From positions 49,838,258 to 49,902,257 of the forward strand of contig OX411552.1 of the NCBI GenBank assembly GCA_948146395.1: a stretch of 64,000 nucleotides of DNA. The letters are read 5' to 3'. This stretch comes from Fragum whitleyi (Eukaryota; Mollusca; Bivalvia; Cardiida; Cardiidae). The stretch's first letter is position 1, and the number at the start of each line of letters is the position of its first letter. Made by a program: the position numbers and the translations under genes. The notes under the pieces are model-generated. The model made no database searches. It was not told the origin of the DNA and saw only the letters and a list, made by a program, of their open reading frames with translations. Of this stretch, positions 1 through 23,210 are shown piece by piece.

Positions 1-140
1 TCACGGGCCCTCGGTTTAACGTTTCATCCGAAAGACAATTAGTTTTTGTTAGTGTGCCACCACGGGAATTGAACCCACGCGGTTGAACTTCATTGGTTTT
101 GAAGACCGGTGCTCTACCACCTGAGCTAATCGGGCTGACT
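1..140 (-). repeat. tRNA-derived SINE, cut by window edge
   Basis: The complement carries a tRNA-like head with an A-box-like TTAGCTCAGGTGG (about 120-133) and a B-box GGGTTCAATTCCC (64-76). The part beyond the tRNA head runs off the left edge of the window. A second copy in the same orientation lies at about 62990-63250 and shares the same non-tRNA sequence next to the head (CGTTTCATCCGA). This is a SINE, not a tRNA gene: no proper acceptor stem is visible and the flank repeats elsewhere. Confidence 0.75.
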
Positions 141-165
141 GCAGCAGCATATTTAAGATTTCTAA

Positions 166-785
166 CTACATATAAAGTGATATATTTCACACTTACACAA
201 TTAAGACCAATGACATCGCTTATTTTACATCACGTGAGAGTGAAATATCTAGATCCTTATTGTACAACCAGAACGAGGCTACTGTGCAATACGGATTTTT
301 TTTCCAAAACGAGGAAACCTTTATTGTAATACCAGCCCGATTAACTCAAACTCTCTGTTCGGGGGTATTGAAATAAGTCTGATATTGAAAAGATTCTTGA
401 TTTCTTCATTTGTTACATTGTTTAGCAAGTAAAAGAAGAATGCAAGTGACATACATAAACACAAAAATGTTCTTGCTTCTTGATTTTATAATATCGTTTG
501 TACACATGAAAATGTACATTTCAAGCGACGGCAGGCAGTCAGTCTGCTTTATGTCAATTACATACATGCATTATAATCATTAAGCACAAACTGACTTGAT
601 ACTTGAAATTAACATTTTACGGAGATTTCTATTTTCAGAACATTTTTTTGTTTCAATTTCATCATGTTCATACTGACTTGCGTTTAACGCCCTTTTCCGG
701 ATCATTTTGGATCTATTCCCTTTGTCTTTTTAAAATGTCGCAAAGCGTTATTTGAGAACTTTCATAGTATGGTGTGAAATAACAT
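166..785. other. Intergenic, nothing recognised
   Basis: AT-rich sequence without a convincing coding frame, RNA gene or repeat that I can identify. Short open frames here have no recognisable motif. Confidence 0.5.
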
Positions 786-996
786 GATCGAGCATAATAC
801 TGAATTCATTGGATTCGTACCCTACAGAACCAGTCTATATTTAGACTCGGCTGTCGCCTAGACTGGTCCCACTGTCGACTATCATAAAAGCCGGCTTCAT
901 ATGAGTCGACAGTAGGACCAGTCATGGCTGTCGCCTCGTCAAATATAGACTGGCTCTGCAGGGTACTCATCCAATATAATTCAGTATGGTACTCGA
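786..996. repeat. Fold-back MITE
   Basis: Imperfect palindrome of about 210 bp. The left arm reads ATCGAGCATAATACTGAATT and is mirrored on the right by the complement of AATTCAGTATGGTACTCGAT. Inner arms include CCAGTCTATATTTAGAC, mirrored near 945-955. A core (GACTGGTCCCACTGTCGACT) resembles the centre of the fold-back at 19017-19210, so the two may be related. No coding capacity. Confidence 0.8.
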
Positions 997-1228
997 TAAT
1001 GTCAATTAACCTCTTAATATTGACTACCATCGTAAGGATATCATACATGTAATGGATATCTTTCTTTAACTGCTTACTCGCGGTAAGCTTATAATGCGTT
1101 GGGGTATGATAAGCGCAGATGGACATTTAGGCTCTTATGTTGTCCTTGGGTTTACGTTACTTGCTTACATTTCTCGGTCAAAATATTTCTGAAATAAATC
1201 AACAAGCACGACATAATCATCTTTTCAA

Positions 1229-1234
1229 TTTATT
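1229..1234 (-). terminator. Candidate poly(A) signal of RNMT copy A
   Basis: AATAAA on the minus strand about 540 bp past the end of the copy A last exon. It lies in a block (about 1190-1530) that is recognisably conserved in the 3' flanks of copy B (about 16590-17080) and copy F (about 60010-60080), which supports a real 3' UTR end rather than a chance hexamer. Cleavage site not visible. Confidence 0.5.
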
Positions 1235-1773
1235 TAGAAAAATATCCTACATGAGTATTCAAACAATGTTACAGATTCAGAATATCAATACAAACGTGGT
1301 TGATGTGTATTTACATTTTCAGATATGAAAAGGTGAGCACAAATTGTCAAAGACAAAATTTGAAAGAGAATATTTTTCTTGAAGAACAAATGAAAACAGC
1401 GATAAAATTTACATTTTTAGAAATTAGCACGTGAGCAAACTTGTACATTTAAAATATCACATTGCACATATATATAGTTTTTCATAAAAATACTTTATAA
1501 AATATCATTTAAAACAATGGAATGGAGTCGCTGACTTTGTCTATGATTTTTTATCCCTCCTTCTACTATTACTCGTAACGGCTAGGTCAGAAAACTCACA
1601 GCAATAAACCGTTTCGTGATTCACAGTGGTCCGTTCAAACTATGTTATACACGTAACTTGTCATAACTACTTGTTGTTCCCCGAATATCAGTCCCTGAGC
1701 GCACGGAACAGCAGCAACAGCAGCGTTCATTCGAGCTTGAAAGTCTTCATTTGAAAAGTTCTATAAATAGGTT

Positions 1774-7119
<5,346 letters not shown>

Positions 7120-7324
7120 CTGAAAAAATAACACAATACCTTACATTTATAGAATAGACGAAAAAAATAAATATATGTCAGCTTATGTAATTCGCCATTA
7201 TTAGGTTCCTACAAAATGCAAAGTAGAGTAAACACACTTTTCTTTACTTATATGCATAAAATCTATCAGACATTCATAAATCACTCATAATATCAATAAG
7301 GTACTAGTATTAAGCACTCTTCGA

Positions 7325-7382
7325 ATTGCAATAAAGCGGGATCTCGTACAGGACGAAAACTCCACCGACAGAGCTACCCGGC
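7325..7382 (-). repeat. SINE (tRNA-like head) fragment in intron 1 of copy A
   Basis: The complement contains a tRNA A-box-like GGGTAGCTCTGTCGGTGG followed by a degenerate anticodon arm; no B-box with proper spacing is visible, so this is a fragment and not a tRNA gene. Confidence 0.5.
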
Positions 7383-7474
7383 CGTCTATATGCACTCTCT
7401 TTCAAATGTGTTTGAGTTCAATTACATATATCGATCAACAAGATATGTACTCATATAGTAATAGAAACACTTAC

Positions 7475-7560
7475 CTTTGATATAAACGTTGAAGTTAGAT
7501 CCAAATCTATTAGTTAAAGCTCAAAGCTGTGTTTGTGTGTCTGTCGGATTTTCTCGACTT
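7475..7560 (-). other. Non-coding exon 1 (5' UTR) of RNMT copy A
   Basis: The exon ends in TCAAAG followed by a GTAAG donor on the complement (boundary at 7475). It starts about 30 bp past the TATA box at 7595-7588, so the 5' end near 7560 is an estimate. It joins to the exon 2 acceptor at 7119, where the ATG is the first codon. The same layout occurs in copies D, E and F. Confidence 0.65.
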
Positions 7561-7587
7561 CTAACTCTCATCTCTCCTAAACGACTC

Positions 7588-7680
7588 TTTATATAGTCTA
7601 ATCTAGACCTTGAGACATTGACATTAAATACGGCCATTTAACGTGATGGTCGGTTAACATTATATAAATGGGTCAATACC
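7588..7680 (-). promoter_or_regulatory. TATA promoter module of RNMT copy A
   Basis: On the complement, in order: TTGACCCATTTATATAAT (7676-7659), a CACGTTAAATGGCCGTAT block, CAATGTCTCAAGGTCTAGAT and TATATAAA (7595-7588). The same ordered blocks precede copies D, E and F with about 63-69 bp between the first block and the TATA box. Conservation well above the surrounding sequence argues for function. Confidence 0.75.
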
Positions 7681-7954
7681 ATTGAGAGAGCAGTTCAGGT
7701 ATATTATCATTGGGCCCGGTTCACCTAATTTTAATTTTCAGGTTGAATGTTTTAAAATGGACTACGTGACGTATTGCGAGTAAAGTACGCTTCTTGGACA
7801 TTAGATATACCTTGCGCCAATTCAGAGTAAGGGACCCCTTTCTGAAGTATTCGTTTCAAAGTGGTCGGTTACTTTAAATACTTATCTTAAATTAAAAGCA
7901 AAACCGCCAACCGTTCCTATTTTTAGACGGACCAAGATTTATACAATCAAGCAG

Positions 7955-8196
7955 GGGGTCCGTTTTACGAAACGTCTTACGATCATTTTTTGCGTAAGTC
8001 AAAAATTAGATTTGCTTCTACAGTAGTGACTAAATACGATTTCTGCAATCCAATATCTCATTAGAATCGTCTTCTAAAGACGATTCAAATGAGATATTGC
8101 AAGACAGAATCTAACAATGAATGAAATCAACATGTACGATTTGTGATTTTGACTTACGATCAATTTTGTCGTAAGAAGTTTAGTAAAACGGGTCCC
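7955..8196. repeat. MITE with GGGTCCGTTTTAC terminal inverted repeats
   Basis: Ends GGGTCCGTTTTACGAAACGT and GTTTAGTAAAACGGGTCCC are inverted copies; inner arms (TCTTACGAT... / ...TCGTAAGA) and a central AATCGTCTT/AAGACGATT hairpin complete a fold-back. No coding capacity. It lies just upstream of the copy A promoter. Confidence 0.75.
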
Positions 8197-8220
8197 TGTA
8201 ATGCTACAGTAATAAAATAA

Positions 8221-8302
8221 GTCACACCAGAGCACGTGCCAAGCAGAGTTTGATTTGCAAATAGTCTTACACCGTTTTGTCATCCACAACGCAGGGCAGG
8301 TC
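8221..8302. repeat. Fragment of the GGTGCAAACA-family MITE
   Basis: Resembles one half of the elements at 4583-4723 and 45720-45852 (end CGCAGGGCAGGT, GCCAAGCAGAGTTTG inner arm). Its other half is missing or decayed. Confidence 0.45.
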
Positions 8303-8423
8303 ATATATCGTTCAACTTTAATACATTTGTCCTAATTTGGTCACTTGAACCAGTTCGGTTCACCCCTTATTTCTAAACTAAGACATCACATTCGATACAG
8401 TGTGACTTCCTAGTTTTGCGAGC

Positions 8424-8696
8424 TGCCGTCATAGCGCAGTTGGTAGTGCGTCCGACTGTCAATCTAGAGGTCCCGGGTTCGATCCCCGGGATCATTCTTT
8501 CCGACTATTTGTCTCTCATCAATGGGTTGATAATCGTAGACCTATGTGAGATAGCAGCAGCAGGCTAGGAAGGGATGTGATGGTAGTACTGGCGAGAGAA
8601 ATACCAGGAATTCATTGTTAGGTACCCAAGCGACCTCGTTATAACTGAAAAAAAATTGAAAGCGGCGTAAAACTCCATTCAATCAAACAATCAATC
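8424..8696 (+). repeat. tRNA-derived SINE with CAAT-rich tail
   Basis: tRNA-like head with A-box TAGCGCAGTTGG (8432-8443) and B-box GGTTCGATCCC (8476-8486). The anticodon stem is mismatched, so this is not a working tRNA. The body ends in GCGGCGTAAAAC followed by a CAATCAAACAATCAAT tail. The body and tail recur inverted at about 15985-16150, which confirms a dispersed SINE. Confidence 0.8.
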
Positions 8697-8699
8697 CTA

Positions 8700-9147
8700 G
8701 TTTGGCTACTTCTGAGGACGTGCATTGAAGACCCTCTTGTTGAAATAAAAGATGAGCCTGTGTGTGACATTTCCACCATGAGATCACACACATTTAGCAG
8801 TCTGAACAACCACAACAATATTCTTCTAATGTGAACATACACTAAAAATGAAGCCTAATTTGACTGTGTAGTGCATAGACTGTTCTAAGCGTTTCGCAAA
8901 TAATGCGTTTTTTTAATAATCATTTAAGTAGTGACTTTTTCATTAAATGCACTAAAAAGTACTAATGTCTGACTTTTATGGGTTTGTTCGTCGTTCCTCA
9001 CATTTTGCTGCACGAAAAACCTTATGATTCAGAGGACTAACAAAAATCATAATATATATAACATTTTATTCATACATATATAGTACAACTATTCTCAGAA
9101 ATACAATGTTTAAAAAAAAACATAGTAATACAGAGGAAATACAAATA
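8700..9147. other. Intergenic, nothing recognised
   Basis: No coding exon or RNA gene that I can support. Confidence 0.4.
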
Positions 9148-9233
9148 CAGAAGAAATACAACATCGAAAATGGCAAAGTTCGTAAATTTACGAACTTTTT
9201 AAGAACTTTGCCATTTTCAATGCTGTATTTCTG
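9148..9233. repeat. Perfect-stem hairpin, MITE-like
   Basis: Arms AAAATGGCAAAGTTCGTAAA / TTTACGAACTTT... with outer AGAAATACA.../...TGTATTTCT form a strong hairpin of about 86 bp. Confidence 0.7.
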
Positions 9234-9263
9234 AATGCTGAATGTTTCTGGCCCTGTTTATGA

Positions 9264-9515
9264 GTTGATTTTTCTTGCATCAAAATGTGAGTAACACAAT
9301 CAGAAAAGTGAGATATAAGTAGTGATTTTCATGATAAACTCACTATGGGCGTATTTTCAACTGAGCTCGGGAATCTACATATGAATATATTTTTTACGGT
9401 TCACCGCACAAAACCTACCTATACTTAAAGGTGTTGATTTTTCTTATAGCAAAATGTGAGTAACACACTCATTAAAATGAGATAAAGGAGGCATTTCATG
9501 ATAAAATTCACTACA
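9264..9515. repeat. Two-copy direct repeat (about 85 bp)
   Basis: TTGATTTTTCTT followed by CAAAATGTGAGTAACACA and then a TTTCATGATAAA block occurs at about 9264-9348 and again, diverged, at about 9432-9515. Origin unknown. Confidence 0.55.
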
Positions 9516-12277
9516 AATGTACTTAAATGATAGCGATGTCAGTGTATTGAGTATCGTTAATGTCATTGTCCATAGCTGGACGTATGAACCAACTTACAAC
9601 TTTTCTTTAAAGAGATATGTTCAGGGTCACTAACATTATTTGATATTTGAGGTGAGTAACATTGAACTCTTACAAAGTTTAACCAAGTCATTGAGTTATC
9701 CAAGGACAAGGCAGTTTACATATCTTTTTTGTCGAGTCTTCTTGCAGTGGGCAAGACGTAGCAGTTACAATAAGAGTTCGATATGGATGTGTTCCTGTCC
9801 TTCCGTCCGATTTTGTCCCGGACTGGGTAATAACTCCTTTTACGAAAAGATTTCAAAATAAGTTGTCAGAATTCTTCTCCATCATGAGTACGTGTGCTAT
9901 TTGAAAGAAATTTTCAGATAGATCCAAGGCCAAAGGTAAAAAAAAAAAGCACCGACAGCTGTTACGATCACCTAGCCCTCTCCCGAAGCCCTCCACACAC
10001 TTACAGACGCACCTGCATACACATGTCCGTAACCACACCCTATAGGCGACGTCAGTGAAAAAAGTAGTGGGACGAGTTATTAGAATATTTGCGTCATGGT
10101 TGAAAACTTAAAGAAAATGTGCAACACCCCTTGTCTAAAAAAATAATATCAGAATGTCGTATGGTTTCAGACCATCGAAGAGCCCATTGTGTAAACGTAT
10201 TTTTCCATCCTTACACTCGCGTTTTTAAACACCCATATAGAAGAAAACGACCAGAAGCACTCTGCAAAAATGAAAAAAAGGCTTTTGAAATTACTGGTAG
10301 TTTCTTCGTATTCCGCGAGGTGATATGTGCGCTGAGACAGTGGATTCAAACATTACGTCAACATTAAGTGATCCTCTGCGATAAAACTATTTTCAATTTT
10401 GCACCGTGTCTGGACACGGTTCTTTTTCGTTGGAGAAGAAGTGTTACAGAGGCTTCGTTACTAAACACCTAAAGATAATCTAAACTTTGCCCAGTGCAGT
10501 GTTCGAGAAAAATGTCCGCTTTCTTGTAAACAAACTTTGTCACGGTCATTAAAGTTCAAGTTCTTTGACCGATCGCTATATAGCCTTGGCGTTCGAATTG
10601 AGAAAAACGTAAGCCTACTAAATGAAAAAAAAAAAAAATAGAAAATCATTTCCACTTGCGATATCATGGTAAACCGTATTGAATACGCAGAACTACCGGT
10701 ATAAAAACCGTTTTCATACATAAGTCCATGACCTAAACATACCATTAAGATTTTGACCTAATGACAAGGGGCCATTTGATTATCAAAACCTCATTTTCAA
10801 TTAAAAGTCGAAGTATACCAATAAAGATAGTTTGCAATGTGTTAATGCTAAGCAGGCTGTGCAGACTTGGTCGAAGTTTTTGAAACTTATTTGATTTTCT
10901 TTATATTAAATGATCATAATGTTTTCCCATGAAAGAATGTTTGAATACGATATCCGATTGACCTGCACGGGAAACAATTTCATTCCGACATTATATAGTT
11001 TTTCAAGTGACGAGTTACATTTTCAAAGGAACAAATGAACACATAACAGATAAAGTTGTACGCTCTCCGAATTAAGTGACAAAGATATTTCATACACATA
11101 CAAAATGTACACACAAGGGAAAAAAGTATTGCAACATCCGATTTTCACCGAACTAATTTTGAACAAAAGTGAATTGTGGTAACTTTGCGCATTTTGTGCA
11201 AAAGAAAACATTTTCAGTGGGTCTAATAATTAGTAAAGAAAACTGAAAAACATTTTTTCCCGTTCTGCCATTCATGCATTTTATGGCCAATATTAAAAAT
11301 ACACGTTCTAATAAATTATTCGGACACAATTAACTTTGGCCGCATCGAATATGCTAGATGGAATTAACCTGATCAGTGCTTCTAATCCAAGAGTTATCAA
11401 TAGACTAACTGTACAGTCGATATCATGTCAAACTTCCACGACAGCCGTGGCTTCTTCCTTCCTTCTCATACCCTGGATCAGACGTTGGATACGTAACTCA
11501 TCATTACTCTTGCTAAATCTGTAGCAACTGGGCCGATTTTAAATAGAATTTACAGTTCACATACTTGACAATCAAGAATGTCCAATAAATACTTGAAGGG
11601 ATTCATATTCTGCCTGAATTGAACGTACTCTGTACTCTTGTTTAACTTTTAAATGTTGCAATATTTTTTGCTTTGTGTATATACGCTATCAAAGGAAAGA
11701 GTATTACAACATCCGATTTCTTCAAAATGATAAAACATTATCTTGAATAACAAAAATATTAATACATGTAGAATAACTTTATTTTGGTTAATTTTAACTC
11801 GGTATACTTTCTATTTTTTCTTTCTTACCTTCTTTGTATCTTATATCTTTTTCTATTTTTTTTCGTTAGCTTATGTTATAAGACGAATATAAGAATAAAC
11901 ATAAACGTCTTCTCTAGAGCTTTTCTCTTCTACTTTTGAAAATAATGAAGTTGGTACTTTCAGTTCTCATATTGGACTCGTTTTAATCACCTTCTAACGC
12001 ATTTTCGTTCGATATTTTTGTATCAAATATAACCGGTTCAAAATCCTATTTTTAACTTACTTGTCTGTTTTTGAACAAAAGTCTTGTATCATCGGTGGTT
12101 TGGGGTGACAATTTTAACCTTGTATTTATATCTCGATTGTTATTTAAGATATTTATTTGAAACCTATTGTGTTTTTACTATCACAAGAACTTTCAATGAT
12201 ATTGAATGGGACAATTTTATAAGTATTTTTAAAGAATATTTCCCCCTTTTCTATTTAACTTGTTGCATTATCCTGCA
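9516..12277. other. Intergenic, no gene recognised
   Basis: Several open frames of 60-95 codons occur on both strands but none shows a family motif, consistent splice sites or composition different from the surroundings. A 17-bp short tandem repeat (CTGCAGACGAGCTGAA unit) follows at about 12278-12316. Confidence 0.4.
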
Positions 12278-12435
12278 CCTGCAGACGAGCTGAACCTGCA
12301 GACGAGCTGAATCTGCATACGGTGTTTCTTGTTTGAGTTACTATAGATATATTTCAAAAACTAAGCTCTAACGTATATGCCGAGTCCATTAACATAGGTA
12401 TTCGGGTATATATGAAAATGATATAAGAGAAATGA

Positions 12436-13642
12436 ACCCTTTTTCAGGAAAAATATAGTACTGTTCATCGTATGATTTATCTTATAATCATCGTATGATT
12501 ATATTTAAGACGGTCGTAAACGGCTTTCACAAAAATATCGTTGAAAATCGCAGACTAGACGACCTCATAAAATTATCGTAAAGTCAATCTTTCACATCTG
12601 CACGTGCTGATCATATGATATAAACTTCCACGTAAGTGGGTAAATTGTCCGCTTTTTACAATACCAAAAATGATAAATCAGCAAACTGACCGAAGAATAG
12701 CCATCTACTTGCATTTTGATGCATATTTATCGAGTTTTTTCTAAACTAGATTAATCGAACTTCACATTTCTCATCGATATCTAAATATCTATGTCAAGAT
12801 ATGCAAGTTCTCATAATTGCACAGTTAATTTAGCATACACTGTCTATTCCCTTTCTAATGAGAGTGCACCGGCTGTCACGTCGAAAGTGGAGCAATCGAA
12901 CAATGGACCGCATGGTGAAGGTGCACATGCTCTAGTTAATGATCATCTTCACTAAGTTTTCGGTGTATGATTTTATTATCATTATATTTTATTATCATTG
13001 GTACGGATTTAATTTTGGATGTTTGATAGTTAAGATATCGTGCGATTTCCGCGCGATCATCGCAAGGCTTCCGTGCGATGTCCGTGCGGTGTCCGCAGAA
13101 GGCTACGGGCATGCGATTTTTAAAGATGTGTATAACATTTTTTAAACGAGATCGCAGGTGTTTGCGGTGCCCGTATGACCGTGCGATGATCGCACGGGCA
13201 CCGTTTGACACCGGACGGGCACCGCACGATTTTATGCTTACGGCGAGATACGGGCGCCGTACGGGCTCCGTAGGCCAAATGTAAACGAGTCTTATGCGAA
13301 CATTCTACGACAATCGTACGATTATCGCAGAGTAAAATTAAACATCGAAATGATGGTGCATCAATCGTTTTCGATGTATCTCGTTTTATTACACTATATT
13401 GTACCGGGAAAATTGACATGTGCATAGCTAAATAATCGTTCTAACATTCGCGAAAGCTAGAAAGGAATCGAATAACATAGGGGTAAAATCGTAAAATTTC
13501 CGACTTGTCTAAAGGTTTCGCAGATTTTCACGATAAAACGCCTTTCTTGAAAGCCAAATAGTTTCTTGAAAGCCAATTTTTATCGTACGATTGCGATACG
13601 ACCAAATTTCAATCATAGGACTTTCCTTGAAAGAGGCCCTGA
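12436..13642. repeat. Repeat element with CG-rich short motifs
   Basis: A stretch at about 13030-13330 is unusually GC-rich for this window and is built from variants of CGTGCGAT, ACGGGCACCG and TCGTACGAT in both orientations. It is bordered by sequence rich in ATCGTA motifs. Candidate inverted ends are CTTTTTCAGGAAA (near 12439) and TTTCCTTGAAAGAGG (near 13620). Overlapping open frames over the GC-rich part on both strands are composition effects. Probably a non-autonomous DNA element; borders are approximate. Confidence 0.45.
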
Positions 13643-13649
13643 TCCCTTT

Positions 13650-14950
13650 ATTTCATTTTTGTAAGTCTATGGAGGAATAAACCTCAAACTCCAAGCTTAT
13701 CTTATTTATTTCGAAAAATGGCAAAGAAATCTTTTAATTAGAAAAAAGACTTTACCGCTCATCGCGCAAAATTTACCTATAACTATTTACGCTGCAATTT
13801 ATTGACACACAACAATATAAATCTCATAAGAAGGGGGTAACTAATGAAAATTGGCATGTGAAACCCTTCATGGTTGACACTCATTTGAATGTGTTGATAT
13901 AACTATTCTAACAAGTATGAAAAAATATCTACAGTTTATGGTAAATGTATGTATATGGTGTATTGTATAAACAATTAAATCATATATCTAAAATACCACC
14001 ATTATGCATACTCTGTAACCAAGTGTCGATTTTTTCCGTAGACTACATGTTTCGACCCCGGGATAACTTGCTAGCATTTCCTCTTCTCATGAATAAACCA
14101 TGGGGCATTTCTACAAATAATCTCAAGTTTTTTTGGGGAGAAAAAATGATTACTTTTTATCAGCACTACACGCCATTTTTATCTTTAAGCTCATCCAAAA
14201 TTTGTATTGCCCTATCAGAGCACCCTTTCCTTCCTAGGACGGCATCATTGGTTATATATTTTCGCTAACCTATTTCCATTTTGAATCAGGTTTTCAGATC
14301 TTAAAGATCTTTATCGTTAAAACATATGCGAAAACAGTTTATATGATATGTCGTTGCCGTCTTAGCTGTGATTTTTAATTTTTGTCACCTTTCGATATTA
14401 AAATTGAGAAAATCCAACACCCCTGCTATTTGACTATCCTGGAATTTCAATGTTATTATTAGAATTTGAAAACAAAAATCAATATGATCTCTTTACGAAA
14501 AGCGAAATTACGTCATCATCATTTTGATCGGCTAATCGTGTAAACAGATCTAATAAATACCCAGAGAATCGAAGAGAATTCGCTAGAGTATTGTCCCAGG
14601 GGTAGGAAATAGAGCGTAACGTAATGCTTTACACCTGGGCTCCGAGGATAGCGTTGTGTACCTCTAATATTTGCTCAATACATTATGTGAATAGTCGGAC
14701 AGTTTATGCTAAGATAAGGTTGCACGCCTGTGTTGGCTGTTGGTAGTATTTACTGAAGCTTTGTCTATGACGGGAATGTGTCAAAAACGGCATGAGAAGG
14801 TTTAATTGACAGTTTTCAAGATGCATTTTATTTCAGATTTACCCTTGGCCGAGACAAACTTTTATTGACTATAAACAAAGGTTACTTGAGGACTTAACCG
14901 ACTGTTAATTTTGAGGACAAATAGAGGGTATTAAATGAGTGATCATGAAG
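13650..14950. other. Intergenic, no gene recognised
   Basis: An open frame at 13945-14268 (+) has no recognisable motif. Nothing else supported. Confidence 0.4.
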
Positions 14951-15047
14951 TACCGAATCAATTATCCAAGTCATCTATAAACAGATTAAAACAAGACTGT
15001 ATCGAGTTTTTAATCTGTTTAAGATGACTCGTTAAATCAATTCGGTA
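14951..15047. repeat. Short fold-back MITE
   Basis: Arms TACCGAATCAATTATCCAAG and its mirror TCAATTCGGTA, with inner AACAGATTAAAA / TTTTAATCTGTT, form an imperfect hairpin of about 97 bp. Confidence 0.65.
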
Positions 15048-15487
15048 TATTATGAGCACAAGTTTCAATGTAATTTCAATGTAATTTCTAGCAGAAAAAA
15101 TGAGAGAATCTCTCAATATCTCTCCCCAAAATGATCCCTGCAACTTTCAGCTGTACTGACTAACAGTAAGAAAGCAATGACCATGGTATTTTTACCGCCC
15201 AAACACTAATATCTGCAATTTTTTAAAAAATGTTTATCAAGCCAAATTGTTTTCCATGCAGATAAATGTCATTTAAAGGAATTTTTCAGAAAACACCAAG
15301 GTGAATGTCGCGTTTTTTAAATAATTATATTTTCATAAAGCGCAATATCCATGGCTCAAACTTAGACAGTCCTAGGCCCACTTGTTTTACAGTACATGTG
15401 CAATTTGAATATCTTTTGTCTATCACAATTGTGGTGAGCGAGGCATATAGGGTCTGTCGTGAGATTTTGTTTCAGTCTAGCTGATCT

Positions 15488-15755
15488 GGGCCCGAGGTAA
15501 TAAAACTTTTCTCTGGCTCAGGCTCAATTTTTTCAAATTTTAATTTGAGATTTAAGCCGTAATTCTGTTTTACTACTCATTTAATGTATCAACATAAAAG
15601 ATGATATTATTATTATTATTATTATTATTGGCGATATTATTAAGTTAAGTTATAAATAACAACTTTTTAATATCATCTTTTATTTTTATAAATTTCAATC
15701 TAAAATTTGAGAAAATTGAGCCTGAGCCTGAGAAAAGTTTTATAACCTCGGGCCC
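15488..15755. repeat. MITE with GGGCCCGAGG terminal inverted repeats
   Basis: The outer GGGCCCGAGGTAATAAAACT is mirrored by AGTTTTATAACCTCGGGCCC, and GGCTCAGGCTCAATTTT by AAAATTGAGCCTGAGCC. The centre contains a short ATT microsatellite (about 15606-15630). Confidence 0.85.
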
Positions 15756-15984
15756 TGAACCAGGTCTTAAATAGATATTGTTATCAAGCGAGCCTTGGCG
15801 AGGTTAGGATCAGCTTGTTTCGAACAAATTCTAGTAAGAGATTCTTTTTCTCACATTAAAAACTTTTTAAAAAATTTACAAGGAGAACGTGCGTTATTTG
15901 ACGACGTCATGACGTCATTTAAAATGTGATCTGACACAGGAGTGAGACAAGGATATCTTTTATGGCTTTTCGTAATAGAAGTTT

Positions 15985-16150
15985 GTTTGTTTGTTTGATT
16001 GATTGGGTCTAACGCCGCTTTCAACAATCTCGCAGTTATATCGCAGCGGTCGGAGCACCTAACAATGGATTCCTGGTATTTCTTTCACCTGTACTACCAT
16101 TACACCCTTTCCTAGCCTCCGACTGCTATCTCACATAGTCGTCATAGAAG
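15985..16150 (-). repeat. SINE body and tail, same family as 8424-8696
   Basis: The complement ends GCGGCGTTAGACCCAATCAATCAAACAAAC and upstream shares AGATAGCAGTCGGAGGC-like and GAATCCATTGTTAGGT-like stretches with the plus-strand copy at 8424. The tRNA head is absent or decayed. Confidence 0.7.
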
Positions 16151-16592
16151 ACGAGGGAAGCCAAGTGAGAAGTAGTTGTCACCTTTTTTTATACAAAGCA
16201 CTTCTTGTGGTACATCAAATATAAACTTATGAGATATCCATTGATTTGGGTCCCAACTGGTTGTATATGGATTAGTATATAGAACCTGAAATACAATATT
16301 CAATCGAAAAACAGCGATCTTGATGCATTTTGGGGAGTACAGCTATGTAACTAAACTAGTGTCTACCACCAAAGAGAACATTAGAATTTGGGAACAAAAC
16401 GTTTTCAATTGATAGGGTCAGACCCCAACGAACGGATTTTTGTGTCTTCTTTATTCATCATAGAATTGTAAAACTTTCTGGTGCTGAAGCGCTTTCTACA
16501 AAAAATCAGAGCCATGACGTCATTAGCAAATCATCCCAATTCATAGATCTGTCTTTGGAGACAAAAGATCTACACCATAAAGATCTTTTCGA

Positions 16593-16598
16593 TTTATT
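16593..16598 (-). terminator. Candidate poly(A) signal of RNMT copy B
   Basis: AATAAA on the complement about 755 bp after the copy B stop, in the 3' flanking block conserved with copies A and F. Copies C and D have lost this block because the tandem unit starts at the stop codon. Confidence 0.5.
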
Positions 16599-16775
16599 TA
16601 GAAAAATATCATCCATGAGTATTCAAACAATGTTTCTTATTCAAATTTTTCAAACAAACGTGGCTGAAATGTACTTACATTTTAATAAATGAACGTGTGA
16701 TCGAAAATTGTCGAAGACGAAATTTATTATGCATGTTTATATTCATAAATAAATGAAAACAGCGAAATTTAAATG

Positions 16776-16896
16776 TAAGGGAAAACACTCTCTGAAAATG
16801 AAAAAGTGTCTGGAAAATATATAAAAGTATAAATGAAAAGATGAATGCAAATCTTACAGGTTTTACATGAAAAGATGAATAAAAAACTCACAAGTA
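16776..16896. repeat. Source of the inverted segment found at both tandem junctions
   Basis: This roughly 120 bp in the 3' flank of copy B occurs as an exact-looking reverse complement at 23564-23682 and 29877-29995, where it bridges the tandem units. Relative to copy A, it lies in an insertion of about 250 bp within the conserved 3' flank. Confidence 0.85.
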
Positions 16897-17352
16897 GGAA
16901 TGAAAATATCTTCTTAATTTACTTTCCGAACATCAATATATCAAGGAATGACTAAAATGATTTTTACATAGATGTAAAATTGTTGGAAATGTCACGCACC
17001 GGCTTATTTGATATTTTTTAAATGTCATATTGCACATATATACTGTTCATAAACACAAAATATAAAGCATTATTTAAAACAACTGCGAATGGTTCGCCGA
17101 TTGTCCTGAGAAGCTTGCTTAGTCCCTGATTTAAATCCCTCCTTCAACTTTAACTCGTACCATCTAGGTCAGACAAATGACACCAACAACCGTCTAGTAA
17201 TTCACATTGGTCCGATCAAACTATGTTTTACACGTCACTTGCCATCATCGCTTGTTGTTCTTCAATTATTGAAGAATATCAGTCCCTGAGTGAACGGAAC
17301 AGCAGCGTTCAATCGAGCTTGAAAGTCTTCATTTAAAAAAATCAATAAATGT

Positions 17353-22968
<5,616 letters not shown>

Positions 22969-23210
22969 CTGGAAAAAATAACGCAATACCTTCAATACTT
23001 TCGACTATGATCAGAAAAGCTGAATTATTCCGATATGTATATTTAAGTGGTTTATTCTTAGACGACTTATTGTTCAATGTATTAATAACAGAAATGGAAT
23101 TTCGTTGTCGATGAGATTGAACATCATAGGTTTGAATGAGAAATTTATGAAACATGCAGTGAAAATCATCCATCGGGGCGTTTTCTGAATTACCTTTTCG
23201 GGATTTCTAT

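Noticed and set aside
8424..8500. tRNA-Asp-like gene
   Set aside because: The anticodon stem is mismatched and the sequence continues into a SINE body and tail that recur elsewhere.
12936..13425. Overlapping frames rich in Arg and Ala on both strands
   Set aside because: They fall in the GC-rich word-repeat block, where stop codons are rare on all frames.
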